In this document: one piece after another, positions 20,757 through 31,660 of the stretch | How the letters are laid out: the number at the start of each line of letters is the position of its first letter | Position numbering within the stretch: the first letter of the stretch is position 1 | DNA from: Zanthoxylum bungeanum | Lineage: Eukaryota > Streptophyta > Magnoliopsida > Sapindales > Rutaceae | Assembly (NCBI GenBank): GCA_019454045.1 | Contig: SKCR01018431.1 | Span: forward strand, 186,001 to 250,000 | DNA length: 64,000 nt | Direction of reading: 5' to 3' | Notes under the pieces: model-generated | Databases searched by the model: none | Told to the model about the DNA's origin: nothing | Seen by the model: only the letters and a program-made list of their open reading frames with translations | Made by a program: the position numbers and the translations under genes

Positions 20757-22828
20757 TGATGAGCGGAAAATATATCAATATTTACCGCCCCTTTTACTTA
20801 ATATTTTGTTTAGTTTCTCGGGTTTGATGAACGTTTTGATGTGTTTTAGTTTATTTTGCAGATAAAATAATATCGGGTCTTAATGAAATCATTTAGGACG
20901 AAATGTGGATCAAATAAGGGCAATTATTGGACTTGATATATTAATTTTGAAGATTGGAAATTTGAAAGGGCGTTTTGACGAAGTGCAGTTTTGGAAATTC
21001 CAGTTTTGTGCATCTGTCGTATTTTGGGCATAACTTTTTACTCAGATATCGGATTGAGCTGATTCAAGTTCCAGATTAAAGAAGACTCAAAGATCTACAA
21101 CTTTGAAAGAGAAAATATTTTCGAATTCTGATGATTTCATGACCGAAATTGATGAACCATCCAGAAGTGTGTGGAGTGTAATTATTAAAAGTCATTATCA
21201 ATCATTTTCAAAGCAAAATATTAATTAATAATAATTAATAAAAATTATCAAATCAACACCAAACAAGATAAGCAATTAATGGAGCAATTATGGATTTGGT
21301 GGAGTAATTAGTGGAGAAATTAATAATGGATTTGGTGGAGAATTTGATGGATGATTTGATGTTGGCAAAATTTTGCCTATAAATACAAGCCATTTCATTT
21401 GTAAAATTCTACTTTCTTCCTTGAAATTCTTAATGAATAAATAAGAATTGTATCTAGTTTGTTTATTTTTAGTTTTCAGTAATTAATTTTCAGTTTCGCA
21501 CTTTCTTTTATTTACTTTTCAGTTTTTACTTTCCGCAATTTACTTTTACTCACAATACTTTTCTTTCTTTAATTTTTCAGTTTTTACTTTTCAGTAATGA
21601 GGAGGTAATTTCCCAAGCTAGGGTGAAAGGTAATTCTTTTACTATTACTATTTAGATTAATCTCCCTTAAAAATAATATATTCACTATTTAAAATACTGA
21701 TTAATAAAGGATACCGCTATATTGGTCGGTTGGCAATTCAATTTAATCTGGTTTAAACCTGACTAATCAAGGATACCGCCAGATTGGTCGGTTGGTAAAT
21801 TTATTTTGGTACCGCCTTTATGGCTGGATTATGGACAAATATTACCGCCTATATGGCTGGTTGGACTTAATTTGACTTAATCAGGATACCGCCAGATTGG
21901 TCGGTTGGTAAAATAATATCACAAGTTTATATATTATTTTATGGGAGATATCTAAATTAGTAGTAGTAAAAGTAATTCCTTTTACCTTAGCTTTTTATTT
22001 TATTGTAATTTACTTTTCAGCTTTTACTTTACCGCAATTACTTTCAAGCATTTTCATTTTATGTCTTTTACTTTTAAGTTTTATTAGCCCTAGTTATGTG
22101 TGGTAACTAAATTAGTTATCTGGGGTTGTGATGAAATCCAATATCACCGTTTTATAAGGGTTAGATTATAGCTTGGGTAATATAAAGATTTATTTATTGT
22201 GTCTTAAACTTAATGCTTTTTCATTAACTGGCCATTAATAAAATTGATCTGGTAAATCTAAAATGAACTAGACATAGGGATTTTAGGTTTCAGCCTTAGA
22301 CTCAATAGCCCACGATCTTCCTTGAGGATAGATAACCCTTTAATAGATTTCCTTACAGGATAGGAATATACCTGTTGGGCGGGGGTAGCCATAATTGGAA
22401 CTTAAACTTAATGAATCCAGATAATTTGGTTGACATAGACATATGGTTCAATTGGGTTAAACTGGGTATTTGTGTCTGACCATCGACAGAGGCTTACACA
22501 TAATTTAGTGTTCCAGGTTAATAAATCAATATATTACCCAACTTTAAGATAACCACTTCATCTTTAAAATGATATTGGAAGAAATCACAACCCTAGATAG
22601 TTTTTAATATTGAATTTTCTTAAAACCTATTTTCGACAATTTTATTTACTTGCTTTTAAATTTAGAATCGTCACCATTTCAAATCAATCAATCAACTTGT
22701 TAGATATTAGTAATCATTTGACCTCATAAAATTAATAGTTTAGATATTAAGTCCTCGTGGGATCGATATTTTTATACTACTTGAACGATACGTGCGCTTG
22801 CGTTATACGTGTGTGTTTACGCCGGTCA
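20757..22828 (+). repeat. Element D 3' LTR
   Basis: The 2072-bp copy is nearly identical to 12968-15033. By eye about fifteen differences are 1-2 base indels, mostly in homopolymers, and there are two or fewer base substitutions. The TATA box is at 21378-21385. Confidence 0.95.
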
Positions 22829-24133
22829 ATGATCACGCAGGACACAGAACTAGTACTCTATAAAAGGTGCAACGTCGGGACAATATGACCAGGTCGGATT
22901 GTCCGATTTAAAGAGACTAGTGCTTGATGTCCGATATATTTGTTGTACGGGGCAACACATTTCCAGCCCCAGGCCTAACATGTGATCGTCCGTACTGGAT
23001 CGATGTACGCAATATACGTAACTACGCTTGATTAGATCTTAATTTCCTATAAGAATATTTCTGGAGAATTGGGTAGGCATGGCGCTTGGCTAGAAGCCAC
23101 CTTGTCTTTGTGAATCGGTAAAAACGTAGTACGAGGTACGTACGTGTTCGGATTATCCGACGACGTAATTTACTGCCAACATATCCGGAGATCTCTGGTG
23201 TCGCTCCCAAGATTTCACAATGATGTATGATTCAAACTCGATTAATCTGGATTAATTACGGAGAGACTTTATCTTGGATAAAGTACTATACATAGAGAGA
23301 GAACGATATTTGGAATTAATCGTAAAATTATTATATTCGATATAATAATCGAAATTCGTTTCGACGCGAAATTAAAATTAGATTTTAATTCGGGCAAACG
23401 AGTTAATTTAGAATTAATTCGTTAGCGACGTAAATAATATTTCGCTAGGCGCAATTATTTATTTAAATTCGATTTAATTACGTCGCGACGTAAGTTCGGT
23501 ATTTCGGAAATATTGAACCCGAACGCGTGAGTGCACGTGGGCCACTTTCATTGGAAACGTGTGGGGCCCACATGACACATGTCATATTATGGATTATTTA
23601 ACTCTAATGCATTGCATTGGAGATAGTGTACAATGCACTCAATGGTTTTGCATGGAATTGAGTGTTTGACACTCTAAGCCATTGCATGATTTGTGTCATA
23701 AGTTTATTATTAATTTAATAAATATTATGGCATAAATATAATTGATTTTTTGTAACAAAAATCATTCAACTCTCCTCTCTCTCACATTGCCGAAAACTAC
23801 ATGCAGTTTTGGGCTCTCCATTTCTTCAATTTTTGTGGCAAGATTTGAAGAAGTTGTGCATTCAAAATCACAACAAAGGCTAGCACCTTCAAGGGATCAT
23901 ACATAGGTGATATGGGAAACTAATCTTGAGCTTGGAAGGATCAAACTCGACTTGGAGTCCTCTTTTCTTCTTGGCCGAGAGCTTCACTGCACAAGGGAGG
24001 AATTTCGCATCATCTTAGCATCCATTTTCAAGTATTGTGAGTATGATTCCGCCATACTTCAATTAATTCATTCATGTATTTATATATTTTGCTTGTTCTT
24101 GTTGATCTTGGGGCTTGGTAATAGAAACCAACA
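22829..24133 (+). repeat. S solo LTR, 3' segment
   Basis: This is the remainder of the solo LTR after D. It includes a region dense in short inverted repeats (about 23340-23530, with ACGTCGCGACGT and AATTAAAATTAGATTTTAATT) and a G-box-like GTGCACGTGG at 23532. The 90-codon frame at 23907-24179 crosses into E and is a chance frame. Confidence 0.9.
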
Positions 24134-24138
24134 TCAGG

Positions 24139-24624
24139 ATCATGTATCTCAACGGCTCTATCTGGTAAAACATTGGTGATCACAAATGGACCTGACCACC
24201 GTGATTTTGCCTTCCATGGGAAGAATTTCACCTTTGATTTGTTTAACAGTACCTTCTGCCCTGGTTCCAGTTGTATGCGCACTAACTTCTCATCATGTCT
24301 TTTCTTGCCCTTTTCTTTGTACAATTTGGCATCCTCAAAAGGATGATTGTGAAATTCCTCTAATTCGTTGAGCTGGTAGATCTTTTTCTCTTTTGTTGCT
24401 TGTAGTGCAAGAATTGGCTCTTTCAGTGCAAAAGACGCTTTATCTTTAGGCTCCACAGGCAATTGACATGTTTTAAGTTTGTTAGTAGAACTTTGCATTG
24501 CATTGGAGTTCTGAATGGTACTGTGTATCACATCAAGTCTGAAACATTCCTCCTTCTTTTCATCAACTGGGAAATTAATGGCCTTGAAAACATTGAATGT
24601 TACTTCTTGGTCCTGTACCCTCAT
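24139..24624 (-). pseudogene. Protease linker and integrase tail, proximal part (E)
   Basis: The frame starts MRVQDQEVTFNVFKAINF at 24624 and passes without a break from the protease-RT linker into the integrase tail (KGKKRHDEKLVRIQLEPGQK, then SRWSGPFVITNVLPDRAVEI). This shows that the deletion of RT, RNase H and integrase core left an open, joined frame. S interrupts it after HDPD; the rest is at 12217-12319. Confidence 0.85.
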
Positions 24625-24639
24625 GGTTAATTCTCATTT

Positions 24640-25329
24640 TTATACATCAATAATGGTTCGACCTGTAGCCAAGAATGGTCTCCCGAGGATGATTGGTACG
24701 TCTGCGTCTTCCTCCATATCAAGGACAATAAAATCTTATGGGAAAATGAATTTGTCAACCTTGACCAGCACATCCTCAACTACGCCTCTTGGAAATACGA
24801 GCGTTCTATCAGCAAGTTGTAGAGAGACTGAAGTGGGCATTGTTTCTCCAATCTGCAGTTTCCTGAAAATAGAAAAAGGCATCAAATTAACATTTGCACC
24901 TAAATCACATAAAGCCTTACCAAAGTTATGTTCTCCTATGACGCAAGGAATGGTGAAACTGTCAGGATCTTTCAAATTCGGGGGAAGTTTCCTCTGAATG
25001 ATGGCGCTGTATTTTTCTGTCAATGCTACTGTCTCGTAATCTCCCAATCTCTGTTTTCGTGACAGAATATCTTTCATGAATTTTACATAGCTGGGCATTG
25101 TTCCAAGGCTTCTGCAAATGGAATGTTGATGTGCAGCTTTTGAACACCTCCAGGAAATGAGCAAACTACTTATCCAGTTTGTTTTTCTGAAGACGCTGAG
25201 GAAAATATGGAGGTGGTGTGGTCTGTTCTTTTTCCTTTGCTTCTTTTTCCTCTGTTTGTTGCCCTGTTTCTTTTGGAACTTCCTCAGCAGTTGTTTTGGC
25301 TCCAACATCTTTGTTGATTTCAGTACCAT
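24640..25329 (-). pseudogene. pro: Element E aspartic protease
   Basis: The frame 25329-24736 carries the active-site block KALCDLGANVNLMPFS and LADRTLVFPRGVVEDVLVKV. A TAA-type stop follows FIFP, after which the same frame still reads [18 protein letters not shown] and RPFLATG, the conserved protease end. It is better preserved here than in D. It overlaps the gag end at about 25166-25329 in another frame. Confidence 0.85.
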
Positions 25330-26644
25330 TTTTTAACATGATGGTATGACATTGCTCATTTCCCATGTTCCTTGGATTTGGCTCTGTGTTGCTAGGAAGA
25401 TTACCTGGTGGTCTGTAACTCTGAGCATTGGCCAGTTGTCCAATTTGATTTTCCAGTGCTTGAATAGAAGCTGATTGGCTCTGAATCACAGCATCGTACT
25501 TTTTTAACTGAGCTAAAACTTCTGCTATTTCTGGTTCATTTGCCTGCTCATGGCCTTTGTTCTGTTGCTGGAATCCAAGTGGTGGATAGTTCTGCTGTTG
25601 GCCTGAATTGTTGCTCCATGCAAAATTAGGATGATTCCTCCACCCTGGGTTGTAGGTGTTGGAATAAGGATTGTTCCCATGTCTGTTGAAATTGTTGACA
25701 AAATTCATCGTTTCTTCAAGTTGGTTCGACTCTGGTGCTCCTCCATCTGGTGAACTTGTGGATCCAGTGGTAAGAGTCTCCATGAATTTGCATATCTGAT
25801 CTAACTTAGCATTGACTGTTGTATTGGCTTTACTTTCATAAATTCCTGCAATTCTTTGGATCATGCTCCTTTCTGTTGGCCACAAGGAATTGTTGTTGGC
25901 CATTTCTTCGATTAGTTCCCAGGCTTGATCTTCTCCTTTCACCATTAAAGCTCCTCCAGCACCAACATCAATTGTGGTTTTCATTATTCCAGAAAGTCCA
26001 TTATAGAATGTTTGGACTTGAAGCCATTTTGGAATCTCATGGTGAGGACATTTCCGGGGCAAATCTTTGTACCTTTCCCAAGCTTCTTAGAGAGTTTCTG
26101 AGTCTTGTTGTACAAAGGATGTGATGTCATTCCTTAGTTTTCCAGTTCTGGCTGGTGGAAAGTACTTTGCAAGAAATTTGGTGGCTAAAGTGTTCCAAGT
26201 TTTGATAGAACCTGCTGGTAGTGAATGTAGCCAAGCTTTAGCTCTGTCCTTCAAGGAATATGGGAAAACACGCAGTCTCATTGCTTCTTCAGCTTCTCGG
26301 TTGTAATTGAAAGTGCCACAAACTTCCAGGAAGTTGCTGATGTGGGCATTAGGATCTTCAGTTGTATTCCCCCCAAACGGAACTGACTGCTGAATCATCT
26401 GAATGCATGTTTTGATGTCACCCGCATTTGCTGGTAAGGGAGGAAGTACAATACAAGAAATGAGTCTGTCAACCACCGGAATGGTTCTGTCTCGAATGGG
26501 AATTTGTGGTGCAACCTTCAAAGGTTCAGGTTCCATGTTGACTAAAGCTTCTTGGCCTTCTCGCCTTTCCTTTCTCAACTGTGTGATGGTACTTTCAATT
26601 TCCTGGTCAAACGGTCAGAGTTCAAAGCTTCTGGTTCGTCTCAT
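25166..26644 (-). pseudogene. gag: Element E gag
   Basis: The ATG at 26644 (MRRTRSFEL) is followed by an in-frame stop. A long frame then begins with RKERREGQEALVNMEPEP (26578), crosses the gag domain (NFLEVCGTFNYNREAEEAMR), and meets a TAA after QQDSETL at about 26087. The same frame reopens from 26062 to 25166. No frameshift is needed, only stop codons, so E preserves the gag frame better than D. Confidence 0.88.
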
Positions 26645-26751
26645 GTAGTTTCTGAGAACCTGAAACACAAGAAAACAAAAACAATAAGTAAAAAGAAAAT
26701 AGATACAAGTAAATGTATCTAACCCTAAACTAATAGTAAAAGATAAATAAG

Positions 26752-26769
26752 TCCCCGGCAACGGCGCCA
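26752..26769 (-). other. Element E primer-binding site (tRNA-Asp type)
   Basis: The minus strand reads TGGCGCCGTTGCCGGGGA, six bases after the end of the 5' LTR. It is identical to that of D and C. Confidence 0.92.
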
Positions 26770-28204
26770 AAAACTTGACCGACGTAAACACACACGTATA
26801 ACGCAAGCGCACGTATCGTTCAAGTAGTATAAAAATATCGATCCCACAAGGACTTAAAATCTAAACTATTAATTTTATGAGGTCAAATGATTACTAGTAT
26901 CTAACATGTTGTTTGATTGATTTGAAATGGTGACGAATCTAAATTTAAAAACAAGTAAATAAAATTGTTCGAAAGTAAGTTTTAAGAAAATTCAATATTA
27001 AAAACTATCAAGGGTTGTGAATCTTTCCAATATTATTTAAAGATGAAGTGGTTATCTTATAGTTGGGTAATATATTGATTTATTAACCTGGAATACTAAA
27101 TTATATGAAAGCCTCTGTCGATGGTCAGACACAAATACCCAGTTTAACCAAATTGAACCATATGTCTATGTCAACCAAATTATCTGGATTCATTAAGATC
27201 AAGTTCCAATTATGGATACCCCCGTCCGACAGGTATATCTATCATATAAGGAAATCTAATAAAGGGTTATCTATCCTCAAGGAAGATCGTGGGCTATTGA
27301 ATCTAAGGTCTCAAACCTAAAATCCCTATGTCTAGTTCATTTTAAGTTTACCTAATCAATTTTATTAGTGGCCAGTTAATAAAAAGCATTAAGATTAAGA
27401 CTCAATAAATAAATCTTTATATTACCCAAACTATAATCTAACCCTTATAAACCGGTGATATTGAAATTCATCACAACCCTAGATAACTAATTTAGTTACA
27501 ACACATAACTAGGGCTAGTAAAAACTTAAAAGTAAAAGCCATAAAGTAAAAATGCGGAAAAGTAAATGCGGTAAAGTAAATACTGAAAAGTAAATGCGGT
27601 AAAGTAAATACTGAAAAGTAAATTACAATAAAATAAAATGCTAAGGTAAAAGGAATTACTTTTACTATTTACTATTTTAGATATCTCCCATAAAATAATA
27701 TATAAACTTATGATAACATTACCAACCAGCCATATAGGCGGTAACCTGATTAATTCAAATTAAATCCGACCAGCCATAAAGGCGGTATGATTTGTCCATG
27801 AACCTACCATATAGGCGGTAAGAAAATTTAATTGCCAACGAGCCATATAGGCGGTATCCTTGATTAGTCAGGTTTAAATCACTTTAAAATGAATTACCAA
27901 CCGACCAATATGGCGGTATACTTTTTAAGTCAAATTTTAAATAGTGAATATATTATTTTTAAGGGAGATTAATCTAAATAGCAATAGTAAGAGAATTATC
28001 TTTCACCATAGCAGAGAGAAGTTACCTCCTCATGGTTGAATAGTAAACACTGTAAAAATAAAGAAAGTAAATTACTATTATTACAAAAAGTAATTAAAAT
28101 TTAATTACAAAACTTAAATTAAAAGAAACTAGAGAGAGAAACTCCCTATTTACATCAAAGAAATGAGAGAGAATGGTACAATTGAAACTGAAATCTCGAG
28201 CTCA

Positions 28205-28212
28205 ATTTATAG
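28205..28212 (-). promoter_or_regulatory. Element E 5' LTR TATA box
   Basis: CTATAAAT on the minus strand is placed as in the other LTR. This is the copy expected to drive transcription of E. Confidence 0.55.
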
Positions 28213-28339
28213 ACATCGGTAGGCCACGGGCGTCGCGACGCCAAAGCCTTTGGCGCCGCGACTCGCGAACAGTTGATTTGGTCCACACGTTTTGACTTTG
28301 ACTGTTGACGCAGATTTCGTCGGCCCAATAAGAATTCGA

Positions 28340-28513
28340 CACGTGGCACGCAGTAGATTCAGTTAAATGAGAAGATGACACGTGGCATAATATGATTCGC
28401 CGATGATTCGGTCCAATGAGAAGATGACACGTGTCACACGGAGTGTCGGCACCATAGGCTTATGACACGTGTCCCGACGCATGTTAGCGGATCCTCTGTG
28501 ATGGTGACACGTG
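28340..28513 (-). promoter_or_regulatory. Five G-boxes in the E 5' LTR
   Basis: CACGTG is found at 28340, 28379, 28428, 28466 and 28508, all inside GACACGTGGC or GACACGTGTC. They lie 130-300 bp upstream of the TATA box. All five are intact here, against four in the 3' LTR. Confidence 0.7.
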
Positions 28514-28846
28514 GCACGGCGCTCGTTAGCAAAGTCAAACTTCTCAAATTCTGACCCGTTGACCCGACGCACGTTAGCAGCTCTGGTGCATGTTAGGCAT
28601 CGCGACGCCAAGGTTTGCGCGTCGTGACGCGCCCAAATTACCAAAATGCCATTTTTCCAATTTTCACTGTTTTGGTCCAAATCACCTCCAGAATGTCCTG
28701 AAACTTTATTTATCTACAAAATAACACAAAACACATCAAAATATTCACAAAACTCAAGAAAATATACAAAATATTAGGTTAAATGAGTGGGAAATAGTGA
28801 TAGATTTACCACTCATCAATAATGTAATGGATGAAGCATCAGACTT

Positions 28847-28858
28847 GCTCTGATACCA
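28847..28858 (-). other. Element F primer-binding site (initiator Met type)
   Basis: The minus strand reads TGGTATCAGAGC, the standard plant Copia primer site, seven bases after the inferred LTR end. Confidence 0.8.
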
Positions 28859-28865
28859 TTTTTAT

Positions 28866-31390
28866 TGGGGTTTTGGGCGATGGGCGCAGCGGAAGCGCGA
28901 TTTGGGCGAAATCGTAATTTAAAACTTTTTCAAATTACAGAATAAATTATTCAATATTTTATATGAATAATTTATTCATATTTCACCTAAACCTATTTAT
29001 TCGATATCAAATAGTGACATAAATATGTATGAAACATCGCGAAACTTTTACGAAAAATGTTTTTCCCCAAAAATGGCATAAAATACGTTTTTGACCGAAC
29101 CGACTACCCAACACTTATGGGGACTGCCCAGGTCAGCCCCAGTTGTGTTAGGGCAGTTCATTGCCTGCCTGAACAGTGACGAACTCACTGTTTGGACAGC
29201 CGTAACCCGGTTGGCGCAAAAGTCACCCGGTAATACCGTTTTTGGCCGTTTTCAACTCCGAAACACTTTCCCGCAATTGTTCCAACTCCAAAAACACAAT
29301 AAATACATTCATAACACATTATTTTCATCACAAAATTTCCATTTTGCAATGATCTGATCCAGAACCAAAATTAATGATTTTTCATGCTTTAAATCCAATT
29401 TTTCAAGATTAAATCAATTAATCAAAACAACAACTCAAGTCACCACAAATGATTTACCCAAGAACAATTATAGGTGTCACAAGAGTGGTCATAACACTCT
29501 AGAATAGCAACTTGTCAGCAAATGAACAAATTGGAAACTTATTACAATAATAGCATCCAAAATCACTTCACACATGCACTATACTTCCATCTCCATCCAC
29601 CACAACCAAAAGCCCCAAATTTTACAAGCAAAGAAACCCTAGAAAAATTCTAAGAAATCAAGAAACAAGGAACTAATTTCAAGCTTAAAGAGTTTTGAAG
29701 ATTACCTTTAATACTCCAATTTTCCTTAAGCCATTTCCTTGATTTTTCTTCAATTTTCCATGGATTTATCAAAAAAAAATTTCCAAACCCATTTTTATTT
29801 AGGAGTTTCGGCTTTGGTGGTTCCAAATGAGAGAAAAAACAAATTTTTTATTTTAAAAAGGAAGAGACCGACTTTGGAGGGTCAAATTGGTAATTTTGCC
29901 AATAAAAAATAATTAATTAAAGTAAACATTTTGGTGACAAATCGAATTTTCACACATTTACTTTAATAAAGTCATGCCATGTGAACCAATAATAATTGGA
30001 CAAAATTCATAACATTTACGAAAAAAGTTTATTAATTAATCATTTAAATATTTAACAATTAAATATCCAAATAATTAATTAATATAATTATTATTATATA
30101 TGTATTTTTTTTTTACAATAAATAAAAAATACATATATTTATGGCATGTATCAAAATCTCATTTGACGAATAATTAATGTGTATCTAATCGTATTATGTA
30201 TCAAATACAAATACACAATAATTACGATTGGCCAAAAATCCCTATATGCATGTGTTTTTGTTTAACCGATTCGAATTAACTCATTTAATCAGGTGAAGTA
30301 TTATGAATAATCTGTATTATTCATATCGTGTTGCCCAAGTGCTCAACGAGTACACTTCATATTGTGGGACTCTCTAAGTTTAGGTTTATCCGTCACGAAA
30401 TCTAATTTCGTGTCCATAATTCACCCACTCACGAATTATGATGACCACAGATAATCTCGCTAAACTATGCAAGCCGAGGTCATTGCATACGTATAATCCC
30501 TCCGTCACAGGCTATCTATATTATACCTGGGGTATAAACTATGCTCGTTCGGTATAATATAGTCGACTTTCAATTTACGATCTCTAAATAACACTCGGAA
30601 CTGATTTTCAAAGTTATACCATGGCCAAGGATTTACTAGTTCGTAAACACGTGTAGGATGCCTATGCCCTGTACACAAGACTGGCGGATCCTTTCTTGAT
30701 ACGCACTGGATATCATGAGCATCAGTCCACACCCAACGAACAGGTGGAGGTCTGATCATGAATAGATTGGCGACGTGACTGCCATCAAAATATGGAGGTT
30801 AACTCATATATCCCACTGTGGTATCTCAAGTCAAAAGACCACTATGCTCACTCAACTCGTGAAGATTCCTATTGAAGTTGGTGTACCATCTATTAGGAAA
30901 TATTCAGTGAGTCATTCAATGTCTTATCAAATAAACACATACATGTCTATACGAGTCTCCCGAGACTCATGGTTCATTGGGATAAACCATCGGACCAAGT
31001 CATGATATACGACATGTACTGGTCTCAGCAGATTTTACTAACCGACCCGTGTTAGTAAATCTTGACCATGAACTTTATTTAATGATATACATCTTATAGT
31101 GCGCTTCCCAATGTCAATTACAAACTACGTTGTAACTACGCACTATATTGTAAATCCTAGGGTCTTTGTCTAATGTACACGTATCACTAAACCATATTTA
31201 GTTTCGATCTAATCATAATCAGATATCTAATCATAATCAGATATCTAATCATAATTAGATCGAATAAGTGTATAAAAGACAAGGGTTCTACCATTAAATT
31301 ATTAATATTATGAAAAATAGAATTGCTCGTATTTATGAATCGGACATAAATACAATCCGAATTGGCACTCTGAGCACCAACCCTAACAAT
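28866..31390 (-). repeat. Element F 5' LTR
   Basis: The inferred 2525-bp LTR has minus-strand ends TGTTAGGGTTGG and AACCCCA. The last 346 bp on the plus strand match the truncated copy at 2742-3067. It contains the inverted repeat TTTACTAAC...GTTAGTAAA at about 31035-31058. The frames at 29091-29357 and 30505-31005 show no domain and are taken as chance. Confidence 0.6.
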
Positions 31391-31660
31391 TTGTACCTTG
31401 TTATATTTAGCTCAATATACCAGACCTGATATTATATTCTCGGTAAATTTATTAACAAGATTTAGCTCTGTGCCAACTCAACGAATTTGGAATGACATCA
31501 AACATATATTCTATTATATTCATGGGACTAAAGACTTCAGATTGTTTTATTCAAATGAGCTAACATAAATTCCAAGTCTAGTTGGTTATAATGATGTAGG
31601 ATACCTCTCTGACCCTCATAAGACAAGCTAATAGATAGGCAAATAGAGAATGTATATAGT
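31391..31660 (+). pseudogene. G: Copia RT/RNase H relic, left part
   Basis: Translation from about 31393 reads TLLYLAQYTRPDIIFSVNLL, followed by a HGTKDFRLFYSNEL-like stretch and GYNDVGYLSDPHK, the junction of Copia reverse transcriptase and RNase H. It has stops and ends at the ATAGT duplicated by C. The upstream part of pol is missing because F and the rearranged left flank lie there. Confidence 0.8.

Larger units (their letters stand above)
12968..22828 (+). mobile_element. Element D: LOG-carrying Athila-like Ty3 element
   Basis: The element is 9861 bp with LTRs 12968-15033 and 20757-22828 and target duplication ATGAT (12963-12967 and 22829-22833). The primer site is 15040-15057 and the polypurine tract ends at 20756. 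Gene order is gag, protease, integrase tail, ORF X and LOG. RT, RNase H and the integrase core are missing, so movement needs enzymes supplied in trans. The two LTRs differ almost only by small indels, so this is the youngest insertion in the left half, in keeping with its innermost position. Confidence 0.96.
12325..24133 (+). mobile_element. S: Copia solo LTR, split by D
   Basis: A single LTR begins TGTTGACATTATG at 12325 and ends AACCAACA at 24133. TCAGG flanks it at 12320-12324 and 24134-24138. Without D it is about 1.94 kb. No internal Copia domain is present. It belongs to the same broad LTR family as A and B: the first ~30 bases correspond to the complement of A's CAGTGACGCTATGGGTCAT end, and the last bases to B's complement. 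A solo LTR arises by recombination between the LTRs of one element (established). Confidence 0.93.
7280..28818 (-). mobile_element. Element E: LOG-carrying Athila-like Ty3 element
   Basis: Both LTRs are present (7280-9297 and 26776-28818) and ATAAT flanks the element at 7275-7279 and 28819-28823. The primer site complement TCCCCGGCAACGGCGCCA at 26752-26769 is the tRNA-Asp type used by Athila elements. Without the nested S and D the element is about 9.7 kb. The order on the minus strand is gag, protease, integrase tail, a conserved leader motif, ORF X, LOG, 3' UTR and polypurine tract. RT, RNase H and the integrase core are absent. Confidence 0.93.
26776..28818 (-). repeat. Element E 5' LTR
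   Basis: The 2043-bp copy matches 7280-9297 with scattered substitutions and a short duplicated block near 27575-27615. It is followed by ATAAT, the repeat of the left flank. The TATA box is at 28205-28212. Confidence 0.93.
2742..31390 (-). mobile_element. Element F: non-coding Copia-like LTR element, split by E
   Basis: A minus-strand element is inferred from three signals. A polypurine-tract complement (CTCCCACTTG) directly follows the left LTR copy. A perfect complement of the initiator-Met primer site lies at 28847-28858. An LTR with TG/CA ends follows at 28866-31390. The left LTR keeps only its last ~325 bp. The interior is about 4.2 kb after removing E and has no credible ORF, so F looks like a large non-autonomous derivative or a wholly decayed Copia. 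The right flank is Copia relic G. Confidence 0.6.

Noticed and set aside
23907..24179. 90-codon frame
   Set aside because: It lies in the S LTR and crosses its border into E; no recognisable domain.
31269..31276. TATAAAAG as the F promoter
   Set aside because: It is on the plus strand, whereas primer site and polypurine tract place F on the minus strand.
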